The position numbers and the translations under genes are program-made. The notes below the pieces were generated by a model. The model searched no databases and had not been told where the DNA came from. It was given only the letters and a program-made list of their open reading frames with translations. Below, one piece after another: positions 28,916 through 37,742 of a stretch of 64,000 nucleotides of DNA. Origin of the DNA: Hyphomonas sp. (GTDB lineage: Bacteria > Pseudomonadota > Alphaproteobacteria > Caulobacterales > Hyphomonadaceae). The first letter of the stretch is position 1. Each line of letters starts with the position of its first letter. The stretch is from assembly GCF_016125515.1 (NCBI RefSeq), contig NZ_WGLO01000010.1:124001-188000 (forward strand), in the 5' to 3' direction.

Positions 28916-29722
28916 ATGAGCCGAGCAAGCTCACACGGTGAGGACTATTCCCCTTTCGACGACGACTATCGCGGTTTCGATGTGCGCGAGGACGAAACGG
29001 CGCGCGGCCCGCTGATCCTGACGCTGGCCATCGGCGTGCTGCTGATTTTCGGCGCGGTCGTCTGGAACACCTACCGCCAGGGCGTGCGTCCGGACGGCGA
29101 GGGCCTGCCCAGTGTGCTGGCCGAGGCCGAACCGTTCAAGCAGGTGCCGGCCAATCCCGGCGGCGTGGAAGTGCCCAATACCGACAAGCGGTTCTATGAC
29201 GAGATGGACGCCACCGCGCGCGAGCCAGTGGCTGAGCCACCGCCCGCCGCACCGCTGGAACTGGCCGGGGCCGGCGCCGTCAGCGACGGCGAGCCGACCC
29301 AGCTGCGCCGCGGCCCGGTCGAGCCGGTGACCGACCTGACCCAGACGCCCGGCATGCCGGCGCCGGCAGAGACCACTGTGCTGACCCCGTCCAATGCGCC
29401 CGTCGAGGTGGCCGAGCCTGTGGCCACGCCGCAGCCGCAAGGCCCGCGTGCCCGCTTCGCCTTCACCGCCAACGGTGACTACCTGGTCCAGATCGCCGCG
29501 CTGCGGTCTGAAGAGGCTGCCGAGACGGCCTGGAAACGGGTGACCAATTCGGCGCCGGAACTCTACTACGGTGCCACCAAGGTGATCCAGCGGGCCGACC
29601 TCGGTTCGGAGGGTGTGTTTTACCGGTTGCGCGTCGGCGCCTTTGCCGACAGATCGGAGGCTTCGGCCTTCTGTGAAGCGATCAAGGAAGCCGGTGCCAA
29701 CTGCATCGTGGTGAACGGATAG
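28916..29722 (+). CDS. SPOR domain-containing membrane protein
   Basis: A 268-residue bitopic protein: cytoplasmic acidic N-terminus, one membrane helix (PLILTLAIGVLLIFGAVV, residues 33-50), a Pro/Glu-rich periplasmic linker and a C-terminal SPOR domain (YLVQIAALRSEEAAETAWKRV...FYRLRVGAF). SPOR domains bind denuded peptidoglycan at the septum. A GGGAG ribosome site precedes the ATG at 28916. Its stop overlaps the GTG start of nagZ (TAGTG), and the run continues nagZ-scpA-scpB. In Caulobacterales this gene stands in the same place. Confidence 0.9.
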   Translation: MSRASSHGEDYSPFDDDYRGFDVREDETARGPLILTLAIGVLLIFGAVVWNTYRQGVRPDGEGLPSVLAEAEPFKQVPANPGGVEVPNTDKRFYDEMDATAREPVAEPPPAAPLELAGAGAVSDGEPTQLRRGPVEPVTDLTQTPGMPAPAETTVLTPSNAPVEVAEPVATPQPQGPRARFAFTANGDYLVQIAALRSEEAAETAWKRVTNSAPELYYGATKVIQRADLGSEGVFYRLRVGAFADRSEASAFCEAIKEAGANCIVVNG

Positions 29723-30759
29723 TGGTCAAAGCCTGCATTCTCAGCGTGTCCGGGCCGGTGCTTCTGCCGGCCGAAGCGGCTCTTTTCCGGGCTGAACATC
29801 CTTGGGGCGTGATCCTCATGGGCCGGTCCTGTTTGAGCCGCATGCAGGTGCGCCGCCTGGTGGCCGACATCTGGGACGCCACAGGCCGCGAGACGCTGAT
29901 CTTCATCGATCAGGAAGGGGGCCGGGTCGCCCGCCTCAAAGCGCCCGAATGGCCGCTCTTCCCGCGCGGTGCCGACTACGCGGCGGTCCATTCAGCAGAT
30001 CCCGAAAAGGGCCGTGAAGCGGCCTGGCTGGGCCACCGGCTGATCGCGTCGGAACTGGCCGGCCTCTCTATCCATGCCGACTGTTCGCCTGTGGTCGATC
30101 TGTCTGTGCCGGGCGCCCATGACATCATCGGCGACCGCGCCTTCGGCACCGAGCCGGTCGCCATTGCAGACCTCGCCGCCGCCGCGCTGAAGGGCCTGGC
30201 CGATGGCGGCGTTGCCGGCGTTATCAAACACATCCCCGGCCATGGCCGCGCCTATGCCGACAGCCATCTGGAACTGCCGCGCGTCACCGCCGGCGACAAC
30301 GAACTCGCCAAGGATTTCGACGCCTTCGCCCGGGTGGCCCACGCGCCGATGGCGATGACGGCCCACATTTCCTACGACGCTTTCGATGCCGGCAAGGCCG
30401 CCACCGTCTCGCGGATCATGATTCAAGACGTCATCCGGGGCCGAATCGGGTTTGATGGCCTCCTGATGACGGACGATCTGGGGATGAAGGCGTTGGGCGG
30501 CACCTTGACCGAGCGGGCGGACGCCTCGATCGCGGCGGGCTGCGATGTCCTGCTGCACTGTTCGGGCTTCCTGAAAGACCCTGCCGAAATCCTCGCCGAG
30601 ATGACCGAAGTGGCCAAGGCTGCGCCCGTCCTCAAAGGCAAGGCCGAAGCGCGCGCCGCCGCAGCGGACGCCATCGGCCGCCGCAGCGAACCGTTTGAAG
30701 CCGCCAAGGGCTGGCGCCGGTTCCACGACCTCTTCCCGCAGCTGGAGGCGATGGCATGA
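29722..30759 (+). CDS. nagZ: Beta-N-acetylhexosaminidase (GH3)
   Basis: A 345-residue cytoplasmic glycosidase of family GH3, which removes N-acetylglucosamine from anhydromuropeptides in cell-wall recycling. The signature KHIPGHGRAYADSHLELP, with the catalytic His of the NagZ loop, and the nucleophile Asp in LLMTDDLGMKAL are intact. The start is the GTG at 29722 in TAGTG, sharing a base with the SPOR-gene stop. Its own stop overlaps scpA by 4 bases (ATGA). Confidence 0.95.
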   Translation: MVKACILSVSGPVLLPAEAALFRAEHPWGVILMGRSCLSRMQVRRLVADIWDATGRETLIFIDQEGGRVARLKAPEWPLFPRGADYAAVHSADPEKGREAAWLGHRLIASELAGLSIHADCSPVVDLSVPGAHDIIGDRAFGTEPVAIADLAAAALKGLADGGVAGVIKHIPGHGRAYADSHLELPRVTAGDNELAKDFDAFARVAHAPMAMTAHISYDAFDAGKAATVSRIMIQDVIRGRIGFDGLLMTDDLGMKALGGTLTERADASIAAGCDVLLHCSGFLKDPAEILAEMTEVAKAAPVLKGKAEARAAAADAIGRRSEPFEAAKGWRRFHDLFPQLEAMA

Positions 30760-31586
30760 GCAATGACGCGATCTCCATCGATGCCCTGTCGGCCGACGTG
30801 GCCGATGCCGATGGCGTGAATGTCTTTTCGGTCGACGTGCCTGGCTATGAAGGCCCGCTCCATCTTCTGCTCGAACTGGCCCGGCGCCAGAAGGTGAACT
30901 TGCTGCAGATCTCGATGCTTCAGCTGGCCGAGCAATACCTGCACTTCATCGAGGATGCGCGCGCCAAGCGTATTGATCTGGCGGCGGACTATCTGCTGAT
31001 GGCATCCTGGCTCGCCTTCATGAAGTCGCGCCTGCTGCTGCCGAAGCCGGAAGCGCTCGATGATGACGCGCCAAGCGGCGAAGAAATGGCCGCGCGCCTG
31101 TCCTTCCGCCTGAAGCGGCTCGAGGCGATGCGCCAGGCTGTGCGTGAACTGGAAGCCGGCCCGGTGCTCGGCAATGTCGTCTTCCTTCGCGGTGCGCCAG
31201 TGCAGCCGAAGGTCGTCAAGCTGACCGAATACACGGCCTCGCTCTACGATCTCACCTCCGCGTTCGGAACCATCCGTGACCGGAAAGAAAAGGAAGCGCC
31301 CCACCGGATCGTGCAACAGCCGGTCATGCCGCTCGAAATGGCCCGAAACTCACTGCGCGGCCTTCGCAAACAGCTCGAGCAATGGTCGAGCCTCGACGAT
31401 ATCCGCACCGCCATGTCGGAAAACACGCCGGACGTGCCCGGCCGTTCCGTGACCGCCAGCGTGTTCTCTGCGGCGCTCGAATTGACCCGCGACGGCGAGG
31501 TCGATATGCGCCAGGACGCGCATTTCGCCCCGATCTACCTTCGCAATGCCGCTCGCGCCGGGGAGGCCCTCGATGCAACCGCTTGA
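30756..31586 (+). CDS. scpA: Segregation and condensation protein A
   Basis: A 276-residue kleisin that joins the SMC heads with ScpB to compact and segregate chromosomes. Family features are the N-terminal VDVPGYEGPLHLLLELARRQKVN block and the C-terminal winged-helix region FAPIYLRN. It overlaps nagZ by 4 bases and scpB by 14 bases. The smc gene is not in this window. Confidence 0.95.
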   Translation: MSNDAISIDALSADVADADGVNVFSVDVPGYEGPLHLLLELARRQKVNLLQISMLQLAEQYLHFIEDARAKRIDLAADYLLMASWLAFMKSRLLLPKPEALDDDAPSGEEMAARLSFRLKRLEAMRQAVRELEAGPVLGNVVFLRGAPVQPKVVKLTEYTASLYDLTSAFGTIRDRKEKEAPHRIVQQPVMPLEMARNSLRGLRKQLEQWSSLDDIRTAMSENTPDVPGRSVTASVFSAALELTRDGEVDMRQDAHFAPIYLRNAARAGEALDATA

Positions 31587-32574
31587 GAAATTCCAGATGA
31601 CCCACGACACGCCGGAAACGCACCGGGACGCCCTGAGCCAGCTATCGGACGCGCAAGCCCGCGCCGAGATGGATCTGCTCGGTGGTCGCGATGCGGCCCT
31701 GGCCGAAGGCGTGCGCCGTGCGGAAGCCGTTCTGTTCGCGGCCGGCGAACCGCTGTCTGCGGAGCAGGTGTCCGAGATCCTGCCGCAGGGAATCGAGGCC
31801 GGCGAAGTGCTGATGGCCCTGCGCGCGCTTTATGCCAAGCGCGGTGTGAACCTTGTTGAAGTCGCCGGCAAATGGCGGTTCCAGACGGCGCAGGATTTGT
31901 CCTACCTGTTTGTCGAAGAGCGTCAGGTGCAGAAGAAGCTCGGCCAGGCCGCGCTCGAAACGTTGGCGATCATCGCCTATGGCCAGCCGGTCACGCGCGC
32001 CGAAATCGAAGCCGTGCGAGGGGTGGCAGTCGCGAAGTCGGTCATCGACACGTTGCTGGAAACAGGCTGGGTACGTGTGCGCGGCCGCCGCAAGACGCCC
32101 GGACTGCCGATCACCTATGGCACCACCGACAAGTTCCTCGAACATTTCGGCCTCGAAAGCCTCGACACACTGCCGGGCAAGGCCGACCTTGAGGCCGAAG
32201 GTCTGCTCACGGACGTTATCCCGTCGGGCTTCCAGATGCCGGACGAAGAGGCGCTGTCGGAAGACGACACGTTGATCGACGATCTCGGCAGCCTCGAGGA
32301 TGTCGAAGCCTTCGTGACCGACTTCATGGAAGAGGAAGTTGTCGCCGCGCCGGCCGAAGCCGAGCCGGCGAACATGGCCGAAGCAGAGGTGGACGACGAC
32401 GACGACGATGACGACGGCGCCGTCAGCGTCTTCGCCTATACGCGCCCGGCGCCGAAGCCCATGGAAGCCCCCGACGCCTTCGACCGCGACGCCGTGCAGG
32501 CCGCCGTCCGCAAGCTGCGCAACGAAACCCGTATGCCGCAACAACCCATGCATACTTGGCGGGACGACGAGTAG
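31573..32574 (+). CDS. scpB: Segregation and condensation protein B
   Basis: A 333-residue ScpB that dimerises on the ScpA-SMC kleisin. It has two winged-helix domains, with the conserved ALETLAIIAYGQPVTRAEIEAVRG stretch near residues 130-150. The C-terminal third is a long acidic tail, with an eight-Asp run and no homology I can name; typical ScpB is shorter, about 190-240 residues. The ATG at 31573 has a GGGAGG ribosome site and lies inside scpA. In many relatives tatABC follows, but here it does not. Confidence 0.94.
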   Translation: MQPLEKFQMTHDTPETHRDALSQLSDAQARAEMDLLGGRDAALAEGVRRAEAVLFAAGEPLSAEQVSEILPQGIEAGEVLMALRALYAKRGVNLVEVAGKWRFQTAQDLSYLFVEERQVQKKLGQAALETLAIIAYGQPVTRAEIEAVRGVAVAKSVIDTLLETGWVRVRGRRKTPGLPITYGTTDKFLEHFGLESLDTLPGKADLEAEGLLTDVIPSGFQMPDEEALSEDDTLIDDLGSLEDVEAFVTDFMEEEVVAAPAEAEPANMAEAEVDDDDDDDDGAVSVFAYTRPAPKPMEAPDAFDRDAVQAAVRKLRNETRMPQQPMHTWRDDE

Positions 32575-32598
32575 GGCCGAGGCAAACAGGAAAGCCCG

Positions 32599-33207
32599 CT
32601 ACACCCCTAGCGGCGGGAACCGGAATCGCCGTGGCTGCTCATAGTCCGCGTACAGCTCATCTTCGCGTGTGCCGCCGCCGATGTTGTGGATGTACATCGC
32701 TGCGCCGGTCAGCGGGTCGTAGCCTGAGAAGATGGTGATATGCGGCAGACGCCCACCGAGGCGCATGGTCACGAGGTCGCCTACCTGCCAGTCGTCGCGC
32801 GTGCCGGGCGCATCGCGTTCATAGCCCTGACGTTCGAAATAGCGTTCGAGGTTCGGCACGCGGCGATGGTCGATGTTCTTGTCGGCGCGCGTCAGGCCCC
32901 ATGTCTTCGGATAGGCGCTGAAATTGGCGGCCATGTCGTCGTGCACCAGAACCTGCAGGTCCACGTCGAAGGCATCGCGGTAGGCGCGGATCACCACGTC
33001 CGTGCACACGCCCACCTCGCGCGGCACGTCGCCGCCCGGATAGTCGAGCCGCACATAAGCAGGATCATAGCTGACCGTGACGCCGATCTGCCTGCGCGCG
33101 GCCTTGATCAGCTTGCGTGGCCAAGCGTTCTCCGCCTCGACCAGGGGCAAGGGCGGCAGCAGAGGCCAGGCGAGCGCGGAAGCGAATAAGGCACGGCGTG
33201 TCCACAT
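32599..33207 (-). CDS. DUF1287 protein, exported
   Basis: A 202-residue protein with a twin-arginine-like start (TRRALFASALAWPLL) and a DUF1287 domain: RKLIKAARRQIG, the cysteine motif VCTDVVIRAYRDAF, KNIDHRRVPNLERYF and LPHITIFSGYDP. The family has an NlpC/P60-like layout of Cys and His, so a cell-wall amidase or peptidase is plausible but unproved. Convergent with scpB, 24 bases apart. Confidence 0.85.
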   Translation of the reverse strand: MWTRRALFASALAWPLLPPLPLVEAENAWPRKLIKAARRQIGVTVSYDPAYVRLDYPGGDVPREVGVCTDVVIRAYRDAFDVDLQVLVHDDMAANFSAYPKTWGLTRADKNIDHRRVPNLERYFERQGYERDAPGTRDDWQVGDLVTMRLGGRLPHITIFSGYDPLTGAAMYIHNIGGGTREDELYADYEQPRRFRFPPLGV

Positions 33208-33250
33208 GCGCCGATCAAAGCGCGCGCTTGCGGCAGGATTTTGTCCGAAA

Positions 33251-33922
33251 TCAGAACCCTCTGAACTCGGCGATCTCGTCGATCGATGCGCGCTCGGCGT
33301 AGAGACGGTTGGCTTTTTCGTTCGGGTCGGGCTTGCCGACGGCCATGCCGCACCAGACCATCTCGGTCGGGCCGAGGCCGAAATGGGCTTTCAGGGTCGG
33401 GCGCAGGATGCCCCAGCATTCCTGCATGCAGGTGCCCCATCCGCGCTCTTCGGCGAGCAGGGCCAGCGTCTGCAGGTACATGCCGGTATGGCCCCACTGG
33501 CCGTGGCCCATGCGTTCGTCGATGACGATGAAGACGGCGAGCGGTGCGCTGAAGAATTGGAAATTGTTCGAGAACCAGCGCAGGCGCGCGGCGCGGTCTT
33601 CCCGCGGAATTTCGAGGGCTTCGTACAGCATTTCGCCAACGCGGCGGCGGCGGGCTTCGTGCGGCTCCCAGAGGTCCTTTGGATAGATGGGGCGATCCGT
33701 CGGCTCGCCGGCGGGGTTGGTCGCCAGTTTGGCGGCCGCAATCTCGATCACCTGGTCCTTTTCGGCGCCGGTCACGACGATCACGCGCCAGGGCTGCGTG
33801 TTGCCGCCCGAGGGCGCCCGCTGCGCGGCGGTGAGCCAGGCCTTCACCTCGTCCAGCGCCAGCGGATCAGGCAGGAAGCCCCGGGTGGAAATGCGCTGCG
33901 CGACTGCCTTTGAAACGTCCAT
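33251..33922 (-). CDS. Nitroreductase family protein
   Basis: A 223-residue FMN-dependent oxidoreductase of the nitroreductase fold. RISTRGFLPDPLALDEVKAWLTAAQRAPSG, with NTQPWRVIVV, and the C-terminal GWGTCMQECWGIL match the family. The start is the ATG at 33920-33922, with GGGAGG 7 bases upstream. That ribosome site forms the downstream arm of the terminator that ends the P450 transcript. The natural substrate is unknown. Confidence 0.9.
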   Translation of the reverse strand: MDVSKAVAQRISTRGFLPDPLALDEVKAWLTAAQRAPSGGNTQPWRVIVVTGAEKDQVIEIAAAKLATNPAGEPTDRPIYPKDLWEPHEARRRRVGEMLYEALEIPREDRAARLRWFSNNFQFFSAPLAVFIVIDERMGHGQWGHTGMYLQTLALLAEERGWGTCMQECWGILRPTLKAHFGLGPTEMVWCGMAVGKPDPNEKANRLYAERASIDEIAEFRGF

Positions 33923-33923
33923 G

Positions 33924-33954
33924 AAAAAACCTCCCGTCATTCCTGACAGGAGGT
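33924..33954 (-). terminator. Intrinsic terminator after the P450 gene, overlapping the nitroreductase ribosome site
   Basis: On the minus strand, ACCTCC-T-GTCA, loop GGAA and TGAC-G-GGAGGT form a stem with one internal mismatch, followed by a run of U. The second arm is also the Shine-Dalgarno of the nitroreductase gene (plus coordinates 33929-33934). Stem arms on plus are 33929-33939 and 33944-33954. Confidence 0.65.
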
Positions 33955-33983
33955 CTAATCAGGTTACGCCGGAGCGCCAGACC

Positions 33984-35318
33984 TTACTTCGGGTGAAGCA
34001 GGACCGGCATCCACGTATAGCCGCGCACGAAAGCGCCCGAGGTGAATGACGGCTCAGCCAGCACTTCGATATGGTCGAAACGGGCCATCAGTTCTTCCCA
34101 AAGGATCTTCAGCTGCAGTTCGGCGAGGCGGTTGCCCACGCAGCGGTGGATGCCGAAGCCGAAGGAGAGGTGGGCCCGGGCGTTCTTGCGCTCGATGTCG
34201 TAGAGTTCCGGGTCTTCCTTCCAGAAGTTGGTGTCGCGGTTGCCCGAGACGTACCACATGGCAACCTGCTCGCCCTTCTTGATCGTCTTGCCGCGGATCT
34301 CCACATCTTCCAGCGCGGTGCGGCGCATGAAGGACAGCGGCGTCTGCCAGCGGATCGTTTCCGACACCATGTTCGGGATCAGCTCCGGATCGGCTTTCAG
34401 CTTGGCATACTGTTCCGGATACTTGTTGAGCGCATAGACCGAGGCCGACATCGTATTGCGGCTCGTGTCATTGCCGCCCACGATCAGCAGGATGACGTTG
34501 CCGAGCAGTTCCATCGGCGTCATGTTCTTGGTCTTGTCGCCGTGGGCGAGCAGGCTGATCAGGTCGCCTTTTTCCGCTTCCGCGCCGCGCTCCTGGAAAA
34601 TGCCCATGAAGGTGGTCAGGCACTGCATCATTTCCTGCTTCCACTGCTCCTCGCCGCCGGGGCAGATATCAGGGTTGTGCATGTTCGTGGCGATGTCCGA
34701 CCAGCGGGTCAGCTCGCGGCGGCGTTCTTGCGGGTAGCCGAACAGGGTGGCCAGCATCATGCCGGTCAGTTCGATCGACACGCGGTCCACCCAGTCGAAC
34801 GGTTCGCCGACCGGAAGGCTGTCGAGCACGGCCTGTGTGCGCGAACGGATCAGCGGCTCGTATTCCTTCAGCATGTTCGGCGCGACGGCCGGCTGGACGG
34901 TCTTGCGCTGTTCGGAGTGGCGTGGCTCGTCCATGGCGATGAACATCGGCATCTCGAAGTCTTCAAGCGGCGGCCCGAGGGTGATGCCGCCATACTCCCA
35001 GGAGGAGGAGAAGCGCTTGTGGTCAGTGTCGACCGCCATGATGTCTTCGTAGAGGGTGACCGACCAATAGGGGCCGACGAAGCTGTCCGGGGTGTAGTGG
35101 ACCGGGTCTTCCTTGCGCAGGCGCTCCAGGCGGTCCCAGAACTTGCCCTGACGCCAGACTTCGGGGTCAACCACGTCGAGGGTCGCCAGATCCAGCTCGG
35201 AAGCCGGTTTCACCTGGCCATAGGTTTCCGTGTAGCCCGGGTGCATCGGCTCGCGCGGCGTGACCTTCGGGCGTTCCATTGCGGGATGGTTCTCGAACGA
35301 GAAGGTGTCGGCAGCCAT
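33984..35318 (-). CDS. Cytochrome P450, CYP153-like
   Basis: A 444-residue soluble P450. The heme-thiolate loop is FGFGIHRCVG, the I-helix oxygen-activation motif is GGNDTSRN, and the K-helix ExxR is SETIRWQ. Blocks such as MFIAMDEPRH, FDWVDRVSIELT and TRWSDIATN resemble the CYP153 family, which hydroxylates medium-chain alkanes at the terminal carbon. A GGAGG ribosome site precedes the ATG at 35316-35318. No ferredoxin or ferredoxin reductase gene lies next to it, unlike many CYP153 operons. Substrate therefore uncertain. Confidence 0.87.
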   Translation of the reverse strand: MAADTFSFENHPAMERPKVTPREPMHPGYTETYGQVKPASELDLATLDVVDPEVWRQGKFWDRLERLRKEDPVHYTPDSFVGPYWSVTLYEDIMAVDTDHKRFSSSWEYGGITLGPPLEDFEMPMFIAMDEPRHSEQRKTVQPAVAPNMLKEYEPLIRSRTQAVLDSLPVGEPFDWVDRVSIELTGMMLATLFGYPQERRRELTRWSDIATNMHNPDICPGGEEQWKQEMMQCLTTFMGIFQERGAEAEKGDLISLLAHGDKTKNMTPMELLGNVILLIVGGNDTSRNTMSASVYALNKYPEQYAKLKADPELIPNMVSETIRWQTPLSFMRRTALEDVEIRGKTIKKGEQVAMWYVSGNRDTNFWKEDPELYDIERKNARAHLSFGFGIHRCVGNRLAELQLKILWEELMARFDHIEVLAEPSFTSGAFVRGYTWMPVLLHPK

Positions 35319-35436
35319 TATTTTTCCTCCGGAGTCGGGCCCATCTGCGGGGCGAATGAACGTTCGGCAAATTATTTAGCACACCTGATTTCAAAAAACC
35401 ATGACGCCTGCGTCATTTTTTGATGACGGGCTGTAT

Positions 35437-35922
35437 TCAGGCCGGAAGGCGCTCGGCACGGGCAGCGGCAAGGGCCTTGCGCAGGGCGCCGGCGAAGGAC
35501 TGGCGCTCCTCCGGGGTCAGGAACCGGCCGATCACGAAGGCCGTGCGGCCGTGTTCGATTCGCAGCCAGCTGGCATGGGTGACCGGTTCGGCCAGTTCCA
35601 CCCGGGCGAAAGCAGACGGCACCTCGGCCTCCTTCTCGCGGCCCTTGGGGTCGATGTGGTGCATCCGGATGCTGCGCGCGGTCACCACGACCCGCGTCTG
35701 CTCCCGCAGCTTGCGGAACGACAGGCGGAAGGCGAGCCACACGGCGAACATGTCGAGCCCGAAGAAGCCGAGGATCGGCACCGCCCCCATCGAGTAGAAC
35801 AACAGCCCCGTCAGGAAGAAGACCACCGCAATCACCGCCATGGCGATCGCGAAGCCGCGTTCGCTGAGCGACCGGTTGGGTGTCAGCGTCGCATCGAGGT
35901 AGATGGTTTCGCCGTGGTCCAA
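35437..35922 (-). CDS. DUF2244 membrane protein
   Basis: A protein of about 161 residues with two transmembrane helices near its N-terminus (FAIAMAVIAVVFFLTGLLFY and VPILGFFGLDMFAVWLAF) and a cytoplasmic C-terminal domain. This matches the alphaproteobacterial DUF2244 family, of unknown function. I start it at the TTG 35920-35922, because an AGAGGA ribosome site sits 5 bases upstream at 35928-35933; a GTG at 35952 is the alternative. It is divergent from nth, an arrangement often seen in the group. Confidence 0.82.
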   Translation of the reverse strand: MDHGETIYLDATLTPNRSLSERGFAIAMAVIAVVFFLTGLLFYSMGAVPILGFFGLDMFAVWLAFRLSFRKLREQTRVVVTARSIRMHHIDPKGREKEAEVPSAFARVELAEPVTHASWLRIEHGRTAFVIGRFLTPEERQSFAGALRKALAAARAERLPA

Positions 35923-36044
35923 GGCCGTCCTCTCGTTTGCTTGCCGGGTCACGCACGGGTGACCGTTCTCGCCGGTGCGGGCGGAAGGCGGTGCGCATTC
36001 GGAGAAATACGTAGCATGCCCTTGCGTCCGGAAAAGGGCGCTCT

Positions 36045-36779
36045 ATGCCTCAGTCCATGCCCCAAGCCGCCAAGCCCCGCAAAACTGCCGCGCCGCGCTC
36101 GAAAATGACGCGAGCTCAGGCGGCCGAACTGTTCGCCGCGCTCGCCGCCGACCGGCCGGACCCGCGCACCGAACTCGATTTCGTCAATCCCTTCACGCTG
36201 GTCGTCGCGGTGGCACTTTCCGCGCAGGCGACGGACGTGGGGGTGAACAAGGCGACGAAGAAGCTGTTCGCCGTGGCCGATACGCCGGAGAAGATACTCG
36301 CGCTCGGGGAGGACGGTGTCGCCCGGCATATCAAGACCATCGGTCTCTGGCGCAACAAGGCGAAGAACGTCATCGCGCTCAGCCGGAAAATCCTCGACGA
36401 TTTTGGCGGCGAGGTGCCGCGCACCCGCGAGGAACTCACCACGCTACCGGGCGTCGGCCGCAAGACCGCCAACGTCGTTATGAACGAGGCCTTCGGCGAG
36501 CCGACGATTGCCGTGGATACCCATATCTTCCGCGTCTCGAACCGCACCGGCCTTGCCCCCGGCAAAACGCCCGACCAGGTGGAAGCCATCCTCGAGCGCG
36601 TCACGCCGCCAGAATTCAAGAAGGGCGCGCACCACTGGCTGATCCTGCACGGGCGCTATGTCTGCAAAGCGCGGACGCCGGAATGCTGGCAGTGCGCGAT
36701 CCGTCATCTGTGTGCATACAAACCGAAGACGCCGGACCCGGGCAAGGTGGCCGGACTCGGGCCTCGGGTGGGGCGCTAA
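36045..36779 (+). CDS. nth: Endonuclease III
   Basis: A 244-residue base-excision-repair glycosylase/AP lyase that removes oxidised pyrimidines. The HhH motif LPGVGRKTANVVMNEAFG and the catalytic Asp in AVDTHIFRVSNR are present. The four-Cys cluster (C-x6-C-x2-C-x5-C in CKARTPECWQCAIRHLC) binds the 4Fe-4S center. The stop overlaps the convergent ATP-grasp gene by 3 to 4 bases. Confidence 0.96.
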   Translation: MPQSMPQAAKPRKTAAPRSKMTRAQAAELFAALAADRPDPRTELDFVNPFTLVVAVALSAQATDVGVNKATKKLFAVADTPEKILALGEDGVARHIKTIGLWRNKAKNVIALSRKILDDFGGEVPRTREELTTLPGVGRKTANVVMNEAFGEPTIAVDTHIFRVSNRTGLAPGKTPDQVEAILERVTPPEFKKGAHHWLILHGRYVCKARTPECWQCAIRHLCAYKPKTPDPGKVAGLGPRVGR

Positions 36780-37651
36780 AACCCAATCCGCCGCGCAACA
36801 CCCGCCGCCATCCGCTCGCCCAGTTCCGGGCCTTCGATCGGATAGAGGTACGGCTCCAGCACTTCCAGTTCCATCAACAACAGGCCTCCATCCGGTCCGC
36901 GCAGCATGTCGACGCGGCCGTAAAGCGGCGGCGCGTCCAGTGCGGCGATGATCGCGCGGGCAGCGGCCAGATCGTCCGTGGACGGCGTGATCTTTTCCTC
37001 GCGTCCGCCATAAGTGGACTGGATGCGGTAATCGCCGGGCTGGGCGCGCTTCACAAGCGCATGGCTGAATTCGCCGTCGATGAAGATGAAGGAGAGTTCG
37101 CCCTCGGTCTGGATCATCGGCAGGAAAGGCTGCACCATCATCGGGTGCGGCATCTCCGGGATCGGCTCGCCGCGCGTGAGGCGGTGCTGGCCCTTGGCGC
37201 CGGCCCCGATCTGGCGTTTGAACACGAGGTCATCGGCGCCCAGCGTGTCGAATGCGGCCCGGGCCGAGGCTTCATCCGCGACGTCGAGCCAGACGGTGGG
37301 GATCAGCTTTGCCCCCTTGGTTTCCAGCTCGCGCAGGTAGGTCTTGCGGATGTTCCAGGTGACCAGCGAGATCGGATTGAACAAGAGCGTCACGCTTTCT
37401 ATCCGGCGCAGCGTTTCGAGGAATTCGTCCAGCCGGTCCCAATAGTCCCACGTCGTGCCGATCAACACCGCGCTGTAGCTTGCCCAGTCGGCTTTCGGGT
37501 CGTCCCAGGAGATATCCTCGACCGTCATGCCGCGTTCGGCGAAGGGGCCGCGCAGGGCGTCCATCATGAAGTCGTGCTCGAACGCATCGGTGCGGCGCAC
37601 GAGGGAGCCGGGGATGGTCACGCGGCTGGCAAGATAGGCGATTTTCGTCAT
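36776..37651 (-). CDS. ATP-grasp domain protein
   Basis: A 291-residue protein whose layout matches the ATP-grasp ligases of the prokaryotic glutathione synthetase-like group (also seen in cycloserine biosynthesis protein DcsG). It has N-terminal TKIAYLASRVT, a KRQIGAGAKGQH glycine-rich loop, and the metal-binding RVDMLRGPDGGLLLMELEVLEPYL near the C-terminus. The product is unknown; I would not assign glutathione synthesis. Overlaps nth end to end; the downstream plus-strand gene starts 92 bases past its own start. Confidence 0.78.
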   Translation of the reverse strand: MTKIAYLASRVTIPGSLVRRTDAFEHDFMMDALRGPFAERGMTVEDISWDDPKADWASYSAVLIGTTWDYWDRLDEFLETLRRIESVTLLFNPISLVTWNIRKTYLRELETKGAKLIPTVWLDVADEASARAAFDTLGADDLVFKRQIGAGAKGQHRLTRGEPIPEMPHPMMVQPFLPMIQTEGELSFIFIDGEFSHALVKRAQPGDYRIQSTYGGREEKITPSTDDLAAARAIIAALDAPPLYGRVDMLRGPDGGLLLMELEVLEPYLYPIEGPELGERMAAGVARRIGF

Positions 37652-37742
37652 CCGGCGCGCTCTAATGAGGTCCGGGTCTTGTGTCTACAGCCCTGCTCTG
37701 GCAAGGCGCGGGGCTTCTGCAACGGCAAGGGAACGAGCAGGC

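Noticed and set aside
27660-28934. 424-codon minus-strand frame opposite dgt
   Set aside because: Antisense to a gene with intact HD-domain motifs; no ribosome site.
35358-35365. GAACGTTC palindrome upstream of the P450 gene as an operator
   Set aside because: Only 8 bases long, single copy, and no neighbouring regulator; expected by chance in 64 kb.
34071-35423. 450-codon plus-strand frame opposite the P450 gene
   Set aside because: Antisense to a complete P450 with all motifs; composition typical of a codon-biased shadow frame.
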